Assembly: GCA_018240405.1 (NCBI GenBank) | Contig: JAFEFW010000640.1 | Location: 1 to 49,909, forward strand | Source of the DNA: Pseudomonadota bacterium | Lineage (GTDB): Bacteria > Pseudomonadota > Alphaproteobacteria > Acetobacterales > Acetobacteraceae | Length of the DNA stretch: 49,909 nt | Direction: 5' to 3' | Position numbers and translations under genes: made by a program | Shown here: positions 1 through 7,951 of the stretch, piece after piece | How the letters are laid out: each line of letters begins with the position of its first letter | Numbering within the stretch: the first letter of the stretch is position 1 | Notes under the pieces: generated by a model | Databases searched by the model: none | The model's input: only the letters and a program-made list of their open reading frames with translations | Told to the model about the DNA's origin: nothing

Positions 1-415
1 ATTGTCCGGCCTCAATGACGTGCCAGGGCGGCAGGCCGGGCGCCGTCGGCGGCTGACGCAGCAGCAGCCGGTCGCAGTGGCGTATCACCGGGTCGTTCGG
101 CTGGATGTCGGCCGACGAGGTCGGCACCACCGTGGCCTGGATGGCTTCGCAGGCCAGCAGCAGGACCGTCACCAGGTAGCGCTCCGGGCGGATCTCGATG
201 CCGACCAGCGTGCCGCGCCGGATGCCCTGATCGGTCAGGGAGCCGATGCAGCCGGCGACGTCGGCCGCCAGGGCGCTGTAGGTGATCGAGCGGCCGGTCT
301 CGACCACCGCGGTCGCGTCCGGGCTGTGCTGCGCGTGCCAGGCGACGGCGTGCGGGGTGGAGGGGAAGGACACTGGCGCGGACGCGCGCCGTGCCGCAAA
401 TTCCCCCGTCTTCAT
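1..415 (-). CDS. AMP-dependent acyl/aryl-CoA ligase, N-terminal part (cut by window edge)
   Basis: Read on the minus strand, an ATG at 413-415 opens a frame that stays open to the window edge (138 codons). The product looks like the N-terminal lobe of an ANL-superfamily adenylate-forming enzyme: an opening segment HAVAWHAQHSPDATAVVE, then ITYSALAADVAGCIGSL, then GTLVGIEIRPERYLVTVLL, the usual order in acyl- and aryl-CoA synthetases. Members activate a carboxylic acid with ATP and pass it to CoA or a carrier protein. The ATP-binding core and the lysine-bearing C-terminal domain lie outside the window, so the substrate cannot be named. No good ribosome binding site is visible ahead of the ATG, so the start may lie further upstream; the frame is open there but has no obvious ATG. 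A palindrome at 515-537 lies in its leader. Confidence 0.8.
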   Translation of the reverse strand, partial: MKTGEFAARRASAPVSFPSTPHAVAWHAQHSPDATAVVETGRSITYSALAADVAGCIGSLTDQGIRRGTLVGIEIRPERYLVTVLLLACEAIQATVVPTSSADIQPNDPVIRHCDRLLLRQPPTAPGLPPWHVIEAGQ

Positions 416-514
416 AGGCCGCAGAGCCCGGCGGCGACGAGGTATCCTACTCGGACAAGGAGCCGATGCGGCTCCGCCGGAACGCCGGAAAAATCGCCGC
501 TTGATGCCACGAAT

Positions 515-537
515 GTCTCGGTATCAGTTACCGAAAC
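515..537. promoter_or_regulatory. Candidate operator palindrome upstream of the acyl-CoA ligase
   Basis: Two 9-base arms (515-523 and 529-537) pair at 8 of 9 positions around a 5-base centre; the inner arms are TCGGTA and TACCGA. The site lies about 100 bases ahead of the ligase start, in a 234-base spacer. Size and symmetry suit a dimeric repressor such as a TetR-family protein, which often controls acyl-CoA ligase genes. The regulator itself is not in view; the assignment is inference. Confidence 0.35.
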
Positions 538-611
538 AGAATACCGCGCCGGCGTGGCTTCGATAAGGGGTAGACGCCACGGGTAGGCGCCCCTGGCAGG
601 CGCCAGAGGCA

Positions 612-632
612 GCCGGCAGCAAGACTGCCGGC
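612..632. terminator. Hairpin after the pirin gene
   Basis: A perfect 8-bp stem (GCCGGCAG / CTGCCGGC) with a 5-base loop lies 18 bases beyond the stop of the leftward pirin gene. There is no T-run after it on the minus strand, so intrinsic termination is only likely, not shown. Confidence 0.4.
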
Positions 633-649
633 GCCCGTGGCCCGTCCCG

Positions 650-1351
650 CTACGCCGCCACCTCCACCACGACCACCGCCGTTGCGTCCGTAGCGGTGAC
701 AGTGACCTCGCGCTCATCGGTAATCGCCACGCCGTCGCGCGCGTTCGCCGTGACGCCATTGACTGTCACTGACCCCTCGACCGGCACCAGATACGCCACG
801 CGGCCCGGGGCCAGGGTCAGGCTCGTGCTCTGCCCTGCGGTCAGGTTCCCGGCCAGCACCGCGGCGTCCGCATTTAGCGGCAGCGCCCCGCTGCCGTCAT
901 CGGCGGGCCGGCCGCTGGCCAGCACCGACAGGCCGCTGCCCGCCTTGGGGAACTGCTTCGTGCCCCAACCGGGCTGCACGCCGCGCCGGTCCGGCATGAT
1001 CCAGATCTGGAACAGCCGCGTCGGCACGTCCTCCTGATTGTATTCCGCGTGCACGATGCCGGTGCCGGCGTGCATCACCTGGACGTCGCCCGCCTCGGTC
1101 CGGCCCTCATTGCCCAGATTGTCGCGATGGGTGATCGCACCCTCACGGATATAGGTGACGATCTCCATGTCGCGGTGCGGGTGCGGGTCGAAGCCGGCGC
1201 CCGGCGCCACCTCGTCGTCGTTCCACACCCGCAGGCGGCCGACGCCCATGCGCTGCGGATCGTGGTAGCCGCCGAAGCTGAAATGGTGGCGCGCGTTGAG
1301 CCACTCATTGCGAAATGCGCCCAACGTGGCAAAGGGTCTCACCTGGATCAT
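650..1351 (-). CDS. Pirin family protein (YhhW/quercetinase-like bicupin)
   Basis: A 233-residue protein of the usual pirin size. It begins MIQVRPFATLG and carries the N-terminal cupin signature FDPHPHRDMEIVTYIREG followed by THRD, HAGTGIVHAEYN, which holds the histidine and glutamate ligands of the metal site. The C-terminal half (from about residue 150) is the second, degenerate cupin. Pirins of the YhhW type bind iron or another metal and can show quercetin 2,3-dioxygenase activity in vitro; the physiological role is generally unclear. The ATG at 1349-1351 is preceded by AGGAA about 8 bases upstream, and homology starts here, which favours it over longer readings. It is divergent from ycjX and ends at a hairpin. 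Confidence 0.9.
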   Translation of the reverse strand: MIQVRPFATLGAFRNEWLNARHHFSFGGYHDPQRMGVGRLRVWNDDEVAPGAGFDPHPHRDMEIVTYIREGAITHRDNLGNEGRTEAGDVQVMHAGTGIVHAEYNQEDVPTRLFQIWIMPDRRGVQPGWGTKQFPKAGSGLSVLASGRPADDGSGALPLNADAAVLAGNLTAGQSTSLTLAPGRVAYLVPVEGSVTVNGVTANARDGVAITDEREVTVTATDATAVVVVEVAA

Positions 1352-1545
1352 GACACTGTGTTCCTGCTGTTTCGCCGCAGGTGGGATGCAACGGGCGAAG
1401 CGGCAAGGCATACAGCAGGGCAGGGCAGGGGCGCGTTCGGCCCGGGACGGGACGCGGCGGCGCACACCATGTATGGGGGCGGTCCGCTTGAATGCTAAGG
1501 ACGATGGCGTGGCTGCAGGCGTGGTAAGCGGATGACTCGGGACAA

Positions 1546-3069
1546 ATGACACAGGATCGGAGCCTCGGCCGCTGGCTGTGGACCGGGGTGCGGAATATCG
1601 CTTCGGGCGTGTCCGACAACCTGGACACGGCATTCAATGAACAGCGGATTCGCCTTGCCGTCACCGGCCTGTCCCGGTCGGGCAAGACGGTTTTCATCAC
1701 CTCCATGATCCAGAACCTGATCGCGCTGGGCCAGGGGCGCGACACGCTGCCGCTGGTGACGCGGCGGCTGGACAGCAACGGCCGGTCCCGCCTGCGCAGG
1801 GTCACCATCGATCCGGCCGGCGTTCAGACGATCCCGTATTTCGACTTCCAGACCAAGCTGCAGGCGCTGGCCCGGGCGGACGCTTCCTGGCCGCCGCGCA
1901 CCGAGGATCTGTCGGAGATCTCCATCACGCTGGAAATCGAGCGTGAAGGCCTCGGCCAGAAGCTCGGCGCGCGCCGGGTGCGGATGGATATCCTGGATTA
2001 TCCGGGCGAATGGCTGCTGGACCTGCCGCTGCTGGACCTGTCGCACGCCGCCTGGTCCGAGGACACGCTGGAGCGCCTGCGCACGCCGGACATGTTGCCG
2101 CAGACCGGCAAGTTCCTGGAGTTCGTGCGCGGCCTGAGCCCGGACGGGCCGGTGGACGAGGCGACGGTGCGGCGCGGCCACGCGCTGTACAAGGAAACAC
2201 TGTCCGCGCTGCGCAACAGCTTTGGCCTGCGCTACTTGCAGCCGGGCCGCTTCCTCTGTCCCGGGCCGTTCGGCGATGCCCCGTTCCTGTGGTTCTTCCC
2301 CATGGCCGGCACCGACGGGCCGCTGCCGCACGGCTCGATCGGGCGGCTGCTGCTGGACCGGTTCGAAACCTACAAGCGTGAGATCCGCGCCAATTTCTTC
2401 GACACCTACTTCAAGTCCTTTGATCGGCAGATCATGCTGGTCGACGTGCTGGGCTGCCTGTACGCCGGCAAGCTGGCCTTTGACGACACCGCCGCGGCCA
2501 TCCACGACCTGGCCGTGGTGCTGCGCGACGGCTGGGGTTCCTGGGCGCGCGGGCGGCGGCCCGAGGGATGGCTGAGCGACCTGCCCTGGCCGCTGTCGCT
2601 GTCGGTCAATGCCGCCAGCTATGTCGTCTCCACCCTGGCGCGCAACAAGCCGGTCGATCGCGTCGCCTTTGTCGCCACCAAGGCCGACCACGTGCCGGAA
2701 CTCGACCGCCAGGCGCTGAAGTCGCTGCTGTCGCATCTGGCAAAATCCGCCGCCGGTGCGATCGAGGCCGATCGGGCCAAGGTCAGCTACCACGTTGCCG
2801 CGTCGATCCGGTCCACCGAGGATGTTACGTTGCAGATCGACGGCCGGCCCATGCGCGCCGTGCAGGGGGTGCTGACACCCGGCGGTCGCGCCCGGCCGTT
2901 CTCGCCGGGCCAGATACCGGCCGCGGAAATTCCCGACTATTTCTGGGACGCTGCCTATTTCGAACTGCCGGATTTCCTGCCGCCGCGGATCAATCCGCGC
3001 GGCAACGAAGGCATCCGGCACCTGGCGCTGGATGAGGTGCTGGATGCGGTGATCGGAGACCTGCTGTGA
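1546..3069 (+). CDS. ycjX: YcjX-family GTPase-like ATP/GTP-binding protein
   Basis: 507 residues. A Walker A P-loop GLSRSGKT lies at residues 41-48, a DxxG-type segment ILDYPGEW at about 149-156, and a TKAD guanine-specificity-like motif late in the protein (FVATKADHVP). These define the YcjX/DUF463 family, relatives of dynamin-like GTPases. In Escherichia coli ycjX and ycjF are members of the phage-shock (Psp) regulon, and the protein is thought to act in envelope stress; the exact job is not settled. Its stop overlaps the start of the ycjF-like gene by four bases, so the two are translationally coupled and probably act together at the inner membrane. No PspA or PspF is in the window. Confidence 0.9.
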   Translation: MTQDRSLGRWLWTGVRNIASGVSDNLDTAFNEQRIRLAVTGLSRSGKTVFITSMIQNLIALGQGRDTLPLVTRRLDSNGRSRLRRVTIDPAGVQTIPYFDFQTKLQALARADASWPPRTEDLSEISITLEIEREGLGQKLGARRVRMDILDYPGEWLLDLPLLDLSHAAWSEDTLERLRTPDMLPQTGKFLEFVRGLSPDGPVDEATVRRGHALYKETLSALRNSFGLRYLQPGRFLCPGPFGDAPFLWFFPMAGTDGPLPHGSIGRLLLDRFETYKREIRANFFDTYFKSFDRQIMLVDVLGCLYAGKLAFDDTAAAIHDLAVVLRDGWGSWARGRRPEGWLSDLPWPLSLSVNAASYVVSTLARNKPVDRVAFVATKADHVPELDRQALKSLLSHLAKSAAGAIEADRAKVSYHVAASIRSTEDVTLQIDGRPMRAVQGVLTPGGRARPFSPGQIPAAEIPDYFWDAAYFELPDFLPPRINPRGNEGIRHLALDEVLDAVIGDLL

Positions 3070-4040
3070 AACGCCAGATGCCGCGGTTCCTGGACGAACC
3101 GTCCGAATCAGAGCCTGCAACGACACCGGTGGCCAGGCAGCCGGACGCGACGCGAGCGGCGCCCGTCGAACGACCGCGGCTGTACGAACCGCTGCCTGAC
3201 GCGCCGGACGCGATTGGCGAGGACTGGCGGCCGGATCGTGTCGCGCGCGCACCGAAACGTTTCGGTGCGGGCTGGGTGGCGGCGGCCGGCATCGCGCTGG
3301 TGATCCTGGGCTGGCTGGCGACGACGGTGACGCTGGCTGCTCTGTCATCATACGAAATATCCCCCTGGATGGGGCATGTCGTTGTCAGTGCCTATGCGCT
3401 CGGCGGACTGCTGGTGCTGGTCGCTGTCGGCTCCGAATGGCGGGCGATGCGCGCGGTGCGGCAGGTCGAGACGGTGCGTGCGGCACTGCGCGCTTCGTCT
3501 GCTTTGACGCCGTCGGACATCCGGGGCATCACGGCGCGCTGGCTGCGCACGCTGCCGGGCCGGCTGGAGGTCGATCCAATGGTGCTGGAGGCGGTGCAGC
3601 GCGCCGAGTCCGGCGAGGAGATCGTTGCCGTCCTGAAGAACCGCGTCGCCCCGGCGCTGGAGGCGGAGACGCGGCGCATCGGCCTGCGCGTCGCCACCGA
3701 GGGCAGCCTGCTGGTGGCGATTTCCCCGCATCAGTCCTGGGACGGCATTATCATCGCGCTGTATGGCCTGCGCATCGTCCGGCAGATCGCTGTGGCCTAC
3801 GGACTACGGCCGACGACGATGGTAACGCTGGTGCTGCTTCGCCGGACCTTGCGGATGGCGTTGGAAGTAGCGGCGGTGCAGATCGTCGCGCAGGGCGCCG
3901 GCGCCCGCCTGCTGGAGAGCACGCCAGTGCTGCGCCACCTGGCCGGCACAGTCCCAGGCCTGACCACGGCGGAGCTACGCTTGTATCGGCTTGCAGTCGT
4001 TGCGGGAGATGCCTGCAACCCGCTGGCCGACCCCGGCTAG
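3066..4040 (+). CDS. ycjF: YcjF-type membrane protein (DUF697)
   Basis: 324 residues, starting at a GTG that overlaps the ycjX stop (GTGA). The first 65 residues are a polar, Pro/Arg-rich cytoplasmic tail. Two hydrophobic segments follow, one starting at GWVAAAGIALVILGWL and one at VVVSAYALGGLLVLVAVG, then a soluble helical C-terminal domain with the family segment ISPHQSWDGIIIALYGLRIVRQIA. This tail, hairpin and helical-domain order is that of the YcjF/DUF697 family, the constant partner of YcjX. It is inferred to anchor or regulate YcjX at the inner membrane. An in-frame ATG at 3078 is an alternative start. Confidence 0.88.
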   Translation: MKRQMPRFLDEPSESEPATTPVARQPDATRAAPVERPRLYEPLPDAPDAIGEDWRPDRVARAPKRFGAGWVAAAGIALVILGWLATTVTLAALSSYEISPWMGHVVVSAYALGGLLVLVAVGSEWRAMRAVRQVETVRAALRASSALTPSDIRGITARWLRTLPGRLEVDPMVLEAVQRAESGEEIVAVLKNRVAPALEAETRRIGLRVATEGSLLVAISPHQSWDGIIIALYGLRIVRQIAVAYGLRPTTMVTLVLLRRTLRMALEVAAVQIVAQGAGARLLESTPVLRHLAGTVPGLTTAELRLYRLAVVAGDACNPLADPG

Positions 4041-4151
4041 GCGTTGTCCCGGATAAGCAATTATTTTGCTTACGGCGTCTCCGACCCGCGGGCGGAACGG
4101 TCTGAAATGTTGGATGAATCCCGTTGACTTGCCACGGAACGATGTGCGCTT

Positions 4152-5960
4152 GTGCCTGCCATGCAGCGGAGCCGCACTGACCAGGGCGCCGATCCCGGTG
4201 TCGATGCCCTGCGGACTGAGCAGGTACGGTCGACCTACGCCCATCTGCCGCTGACGTTGACCGTCGTCATCACCAATGCCTCGCTGATTAGTTTCGTACT
4301 TGCTCCAGTGGCACGCCCGGCACTGGTGCTGGGCTGGCTGGGCTCGGTTGCGCTGCTGTCGGCCCTGCGCGTGGTCCTCTGGGTCCTGCACCGGCGTCTC
4401 GACCGGTCAGCGATCAGCCATCCTGCCTGGGCGGTGCTGGCAACGACCGGGTCGCTGCTTTCCGGCATCCAGTGGGGTGGTATGCCGCTGCTGTTCTGGG
4501 CGCTCGACAGTACCTATCTGGTGTTCTTTGCCCTGGTGATCGGCGGCATGTGCGCCGGTGCCGCGACGGTGCACGCGGCGCATCTTCCCAGCACGTTGTG
4601 CTATGTGCTGCCGGCAAGCCTGCCGGCGGCGGTGATGTTCCTGATGCGGGATAGTCGCCTCGACATCGCCGTTGGGGTGATGATCGGCATTTTTGCCGTT
4701 TCTCTCTGCCTCGCAGGCCTCAACTACCGGCGCTGGTTCAATGCCAGCACGTCGGCGCGCATGACGCTGGCGCGGCAGACGGCCGAACTGGCTGAAATGA
4801 ATGAGCGCCTGCGGGCTGAAATTGAGAGCCACCACGCCACCGCAGCAAAGTTGCAGCAATCGCAACGGCTGGAGGCCATGGGCCGGCTTACTGCCGGCCT
4901 TGCGCATGATTTCAACAATCTGCTGATGGCGATCCGCGGCTCTGCTGAGGTCGCGGCGCATCAGACGCCGCCCGGCGCGCCGGCTCCGCGGTTCCTGGCA
5001 ACAATCATGACGGCGGTCGGCCGGGCGGCTACCCTGACGCAGCGGTTGCTGGCGTTTGGTCGCGTACAGACGCTGGATCCCCAGGCGATTGATGTGAATG
5101 AGGCGCTGCAAGCCATGCAGGGCCTGCTGACCACCACACTGGGCGGATTGGCTGAGCTTGCGCTGGTGTTGGATCGTTCCCCGGCGGTCGCAGTGGTCGA
5201 CCCGCCGCAGTTTGAGCAGGCAGTGCTGAACCTCGTCATCAATGCTCGCGACGCCATGCCGGATGGCGGCCGCATCACCATCTCCACGCGGATATGCGAA
5301 CTTGCGGAGGAGGGCCGAGCGGGAAAATTTGTATGCGTTGCGGTCTCCGATACTGGCCATGGCATGACGGAGACGGAGCGTGAGCATGCGTTCGATCCAT
5401 TCTTCACCACCAAGGAAATCGGCAAGGGCTCTGGGCTGGGCCTGAGTCAGGTCTATGGGTTGGCGGAACAGTCCGGCGGGACGGCGCGCATCGAGTCCGA
5501 GGTTGGGGAAGGGACGACCGTTTCGATCTACCTGCCGGCGGCGCCGGCCGCAGCATCCAGCCTCTCGGCGGCGCCCCGGTCGCGCACCGTTGCGACATCG
5601 GCGGAAACCCATGTGCTCCTGCTGGATGACGACAAGGAGGTGCGGGATACGCTGGCGGCCTTGCTCGCTGCAGCGGGTTACCGGGTCACCGCACATGCGT
5701 CGGCGGCAGCGGCCTTGTCCGCCTTGCAGGGACCGGATCGCTTCGCGCTGATGCTGGTCGACTATGCCATGCCGGCAATGCGCGGCGACCAGTTTGCCGC
5801 CGAGGCACGCCGGTTGCATGCACTCGCGCCGATCGTCTTCATCACCGGCCATGTCGATACGGACATACTGGCCGGGGAGCCATGGATTCTGCGCAAGCCC
5901 TTCGGTGTGGGTGACTTGACCGACATTATCGAGAAGGCGCTGCTGCAACATGCCGCGTGA
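4152..5960 (+). CDS. Membrane-bound hybrid sensor histidine kinase with C-terminal receiver
   Basis: 602 residues. An N-terminal membrane domain of several hydrophobic segments (about residues 33-190) has no recognised extracellular sensor domain. A short coiled coil (205-235) leads to a HisKA box GLAHDFNNLL with H252 as phospho-acceptor, then a HATPase domain with NLVINARDAMPDGG (N box), DTGHGM (G1) and GSGLGLSQV (G2). A receiver domain follows, with acidic LLDDDKE, phospho-acceptor D537 (LVDYAMP) and K582 (RKPF). The HDFNN box and attached receiver are typical of kinases that can shuttle phosphate to a separate phosphotransfer protein. The GTG at 4152 was chosen; an ATG at 4161 is equally possible. 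No cognate response regulator lies next to it. Confidence 0.9.
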   Translation: MPAMQRSRTDQGADPGVDALRTEQVRSTYAHLPLTLTVVITNASLISFVLAPVARPALVLGWLGSVALLSALRVVLWVLHRRLDRSAISHPAWAVLATTGSLLSGIQWGGMPLLFWALDSTYLVFFALVIGGMCAGAATVHAAHLPSTLCYVLPASLPAAVMFLMRDSRLDIAVGVMIGIFAVSLCLAGLNYRRWFNASTSARMTLARQTAELAEMNERLRAEIESHHATAAKLQQSQRLEAMGRLTAGLAHDFNNLLMAIRGSAEVAAHQTPPGAPAPRFLATIMTAVGRAATLTQRLLAFGRVQTLDPQAIDVNEALQAMQGLLTTTLGGLAELALVLDRSPAVAVVDPPQFEQAVLNLVINARDAMPDGGRITISTRICELAEEGRAGKFVCVAVSDTGHGMTETEREHAFDPFFTTKEIGKGSGLGLSQVYGLAEQSGGTARIESEVGEGTTVSIYLPAAPAAASSLSAAPRSRTVATSAETHVLLLDDDKEVRDTLAALLAAAGYRVTAHASAAAALSALQGPDRFALMLVDYAMPAMRGDQFAAEARRLHALAPIVFITGHVDTDILAGEPWILRKPFGVGDLTDIIEKALLQHAA

Positions 5961-6180
5961 CCGCACGTCCGCCAAAGTCGGCTGGGAGTTCGTCGAGAAG
6001 ATCGATCGCAACCTCAAGGCCGTTGCCATCCTGGCGGGCTCCGGGCTGATCACCATCGCCGGGCTGCTGGCCGGTCCCGCCATTGCCGCGGCCGCCATTG
6101 CCGCGACCGAGGCCACCATCCTTTCCGCCGCCGGCACGGTGTCGTTCGCCATCGATGGTCGGTCAGCGTGCCGCGGATGA
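5950..6180 (+). CDS. Small hydrophobic protein of unknown function
   Basis: 76 residues. The ATG lies inside the last codons of the kinase gene (11-base overlap in another frame), which suggests coupled translation. The sequence has a charged N-terminus with VGWEFVEKIDRN, then one long hydrophobic Ala/Gly/Ile-rich stretch (about residues 28-66) that could cross the membrane once or as a short hairpin. I recognise no family. The last ten residues look non-native, and another frame takes over with better codon use at 6155, so the 3' end may be frameshifted. Confidence 0.4.
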   Translation: MPRDRTSAKVGWEFVEKIDRNLKAVAILAGSGLITIAGLLAGPAIAAAAIAATEATILSAAGTVSFAIDGRSACRG

Positions 6181-6343
6181 TGATACGGTCGAGCGGTTCG
6201 CGGCTGCGCTGACCGACCATGGCTGCACCCCGGTGACCGTTGCAGCCGCAACGGTAGAGCAGGTGCCTGGCATCGGCTCTATCCTGTGGTCTCCGACCGT
6301 CCTCCCCGAGGCAGCATTGCCCACTGTTGCGGAATTGATCTGA
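6155..6343 (+). CDS. Possible small hypothetical protein overlapping the previous gene
   Basis: An ATG at 6155 opens a 62-residue frame (MVGQRAADDDTVERF...TVAELI) with G/C-rich third codon positions and a plausible acidic, soluble composition. It overlaps the preceding small gene by 26 bases in a different frame. It is either a separate coupled small gene or the true 3' part of the preceding gene displaced by an indel near 6150. No family is recognised. Confidence 0.3.
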   Translation: MVGQRAADDDTVERFAAALTDHGCTPVTVAAATVEQVPGIGSILWSPTVLPEAALPTVAELI

Positions 6344-6358
6344 TAGCGTAGCGGGCTG

Positions 6359-6635
6359 ATGGACTCCCGCATGGACATGATCCGTGCCCTGGTTCCGGCG
6401 CACGATCTGGCCGGCGGTCTCGCCGCACTGGCATTCAGCCGCTGGGCATTGGACGTGGGAATGTCAAGCTACGGCCTGTTCAGCAGCGCGGCGGCCGGCG
6501 CACGGTGCGGGCTGCGGATCATCGGACAGAGTCCCCGCCGAGGGTTACGCCACGTTCATGGCCCTTGCACCCGAGACGCTGCCGGGGATGGTTTGCCGCT
6601 ATCCACAGGCGTTGTCGGCCGGGCGGTCGCCGTAA
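6359..6635 (+). pseudogene. Probable frameshifted small gene
   Basis: An ATG-led frame from 6359 (MDSRMDMIRALVPAHDLAGG...GARCGLRIIG) reads like a natural protein up to about 6525. From about 6530 natural-looking sequence and codon use move to another frame, AEGYATFMALAPETLPGMV, ending at the TAA at 6633-6635. The simplest reading is one gene of about 92 codons broken by a single-base indel near 6525-6533. No family is recognised. Confidence 0.3.
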
Positions 6636-6636
6636 C

Positions 6637-7108
6637 GGCAAGCTTCCCGTATTTACTACGTAACCGTTACGACATGCCGGTGGTCGCGATCGGACTTGTT
6701 CCAATGGGGCGGGTCACCGGTCGTGCTTCGTCGCTGCCGGTGATCCAGGCAGGCTGGTATTGGGGCAGAATAGCGATTGAGCGGTGCTGTCGCATCATGT
6801 CTGTCGCAATGGCGCGGGCCTGACGCTGCACGCTCTGCGCCCCTCCGCCATTCTCCGCGTGAAACCGCCATAACCGAGGCACCGACGGCGGCGCCGGGGA
6901 ACCTCCCCCGGCCGGCACCCGTGCGGTGCGGCCGACCAGACGCAACTGCCGTGCGGCAGCTGGTGCCCGCTCGAGATCCAGTTGGTCAGGAACGTCCGTC
7001 ATGTGCACGACGCCCGGAGACTGAGTTGCGTTTACCCGGTCCGGGCCGATGGATCAGCACCGGGTGGACGGGCTATCAGCGGGATAACAACCATATAGGA
7101 AACGTCCC
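6637..7108. other. 472-base stretch without a supported gene
   Basis: No frame here has both a start signal and natural-looking sequence. The one clear structure is a 13-base perfect palindrome at 6659-6671 (CGTAAC-C-GTTACG), with a partial copy of its core (CCGTAACGG) at 6630-6638. These could be a protein-binding site, but 440 bases separate them from the SDR gene. The leader of the SDR gene (7080-7108) includes an AT-richer patch. Confidence 0.4.
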
Positions 7109-7891
7109 ATGACCGACACAAAATCCGCGCTCATCACCGGCTCGCTCGGCGGTATTGGCTTTGCCACCGCCAAGGCTCTGGCAGGGCTGGGCTGCGACAT
7201 CACGCTGAACGGCTTCGCCGGCGCCGACATCATCGAGGCCTGCCTCGCCGAGATCCGCGCACTCGGCGTACGCGCCCGCTATCACCCGGCCGATCTGCGG
7301 GATCCGGCACAGATTGCCGACCTGATCAGCAGCACGCAGCAGGCGCATGGTGGCCTGGATGTCCTCGTGAACAACGCCGTGGTCCGCTATTTCGGCGCCG
7401 TGGAGAATTTCGCGCCGGAGCAGTGGGATGAGGCGCTCGCCGTGAACCTGTCGGCACCGTTCCATACAATCCGGCTGGCGCTGCCGGGAATGAAGGCGAA
7501 GGGTTGGGGGCGGATCGTCAACATTGCCTCGATTTACGGCCTGTTCGCCACGGTCAACCGCATCGACTACATTACCACGAAGACCGCGCTGATCGGCCTG
7601 ACCCGTGCCGTGGCGCTGGAGGTGGCGCGCACCGACATCACCTGCAACGCGATCTGTCCCGGCACCGTGCTGACGCCCGCCATCGACTGGCGCCTGCGGC
7701 AGGAAATGCAGCGTGATGGTACGACCTTCGAGCAGGCCGAGGAGGCCTTCCTGGCGATCCGCCAACCGTCCCGCCGCTTCGTCAAGGACGACAACGTCGC
7801 AGGTCTGATCGCCTTCCTGTGCGGTCCGCACGGCGCCGACATCAATGGTGCGGCTCTGCCGATCGACGGTGCCTGGGCGGCGGGCCGCTGA
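7109..7891 (+). CDS. Short-chain dehydrogenase/reductase, 3-hydroxybutyrate dehydrogenase-like
   Basis: 260 residues, the standard classical SDR length. The Rossmann motif TGSLGGIG is at 10-17, N113 sits in LAVNLSAPF, and the catalytic set S141, Y154, K158 is present (NIASIYG... DYITTK). The NAD-binding NNAG motif reads NNAV here. The overall layout, including the HPADLRDP segment and the closing GAALPIDGAWAAGR, is closest to D-3-hydroxybutyrate dehydrogenases, which interconvert hydroxybutyrate and acetoacetate with NAD in polyhydroxybutyrate or ketone-body use. The substrate is inferred from family resemblance only. The gene stands alone between a poorly coding region and the convergent PAP2 gene. 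Confidence 0.82.
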   Translation: MTDTKSALITGSLGGIGFATAKALAGLGCDITLNGFAGADIIEACLAEIRALGVRARYHPADLRDPAQIADLISSTQQAHGGLDVLVNNAVVRYFGAVENFAPEQWDEALAVNLSAPFHTIRLALPGMKAKGWGRIVNIASIYGLFATVNRIDYITTKTALIGLTRAVALEVARTDITCNAICPGTVLTPAIDWRLRQEMQRDGTTFEQAEEAFLAIRQPSRRFVKDDNVAGLIAFLCGPHGADINGAALPIDGAWAAGR

Positions 7892-7951
7892 ACACCGTAT
7901 GGCGTCCGTGTCGGCCCACGCTGTCCCGCTGTCGCCGCGTTTGGGAAGACG

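Noticed and set aside
2358-2372. GGTTCGAAACC resembling a tRNA T-arm
   Set aside because: It lies inside ycjX in frame, with no acceptor or anticodon stems around it.
1495-3351. 618-codon open frame on the minus strand across ycjX
   Set aside because: It is antisense to a gene with clear motifs, is low-complexity (Arg/Gln/Pro/His-rich), and has no ribosome site; such frames are expected in high-GC DNA.
4407-6251. 614-codon open frame on the minus strand across the hybrid kinase
   Set aside because: Antisense to a well-supported kinase and biased in composition.
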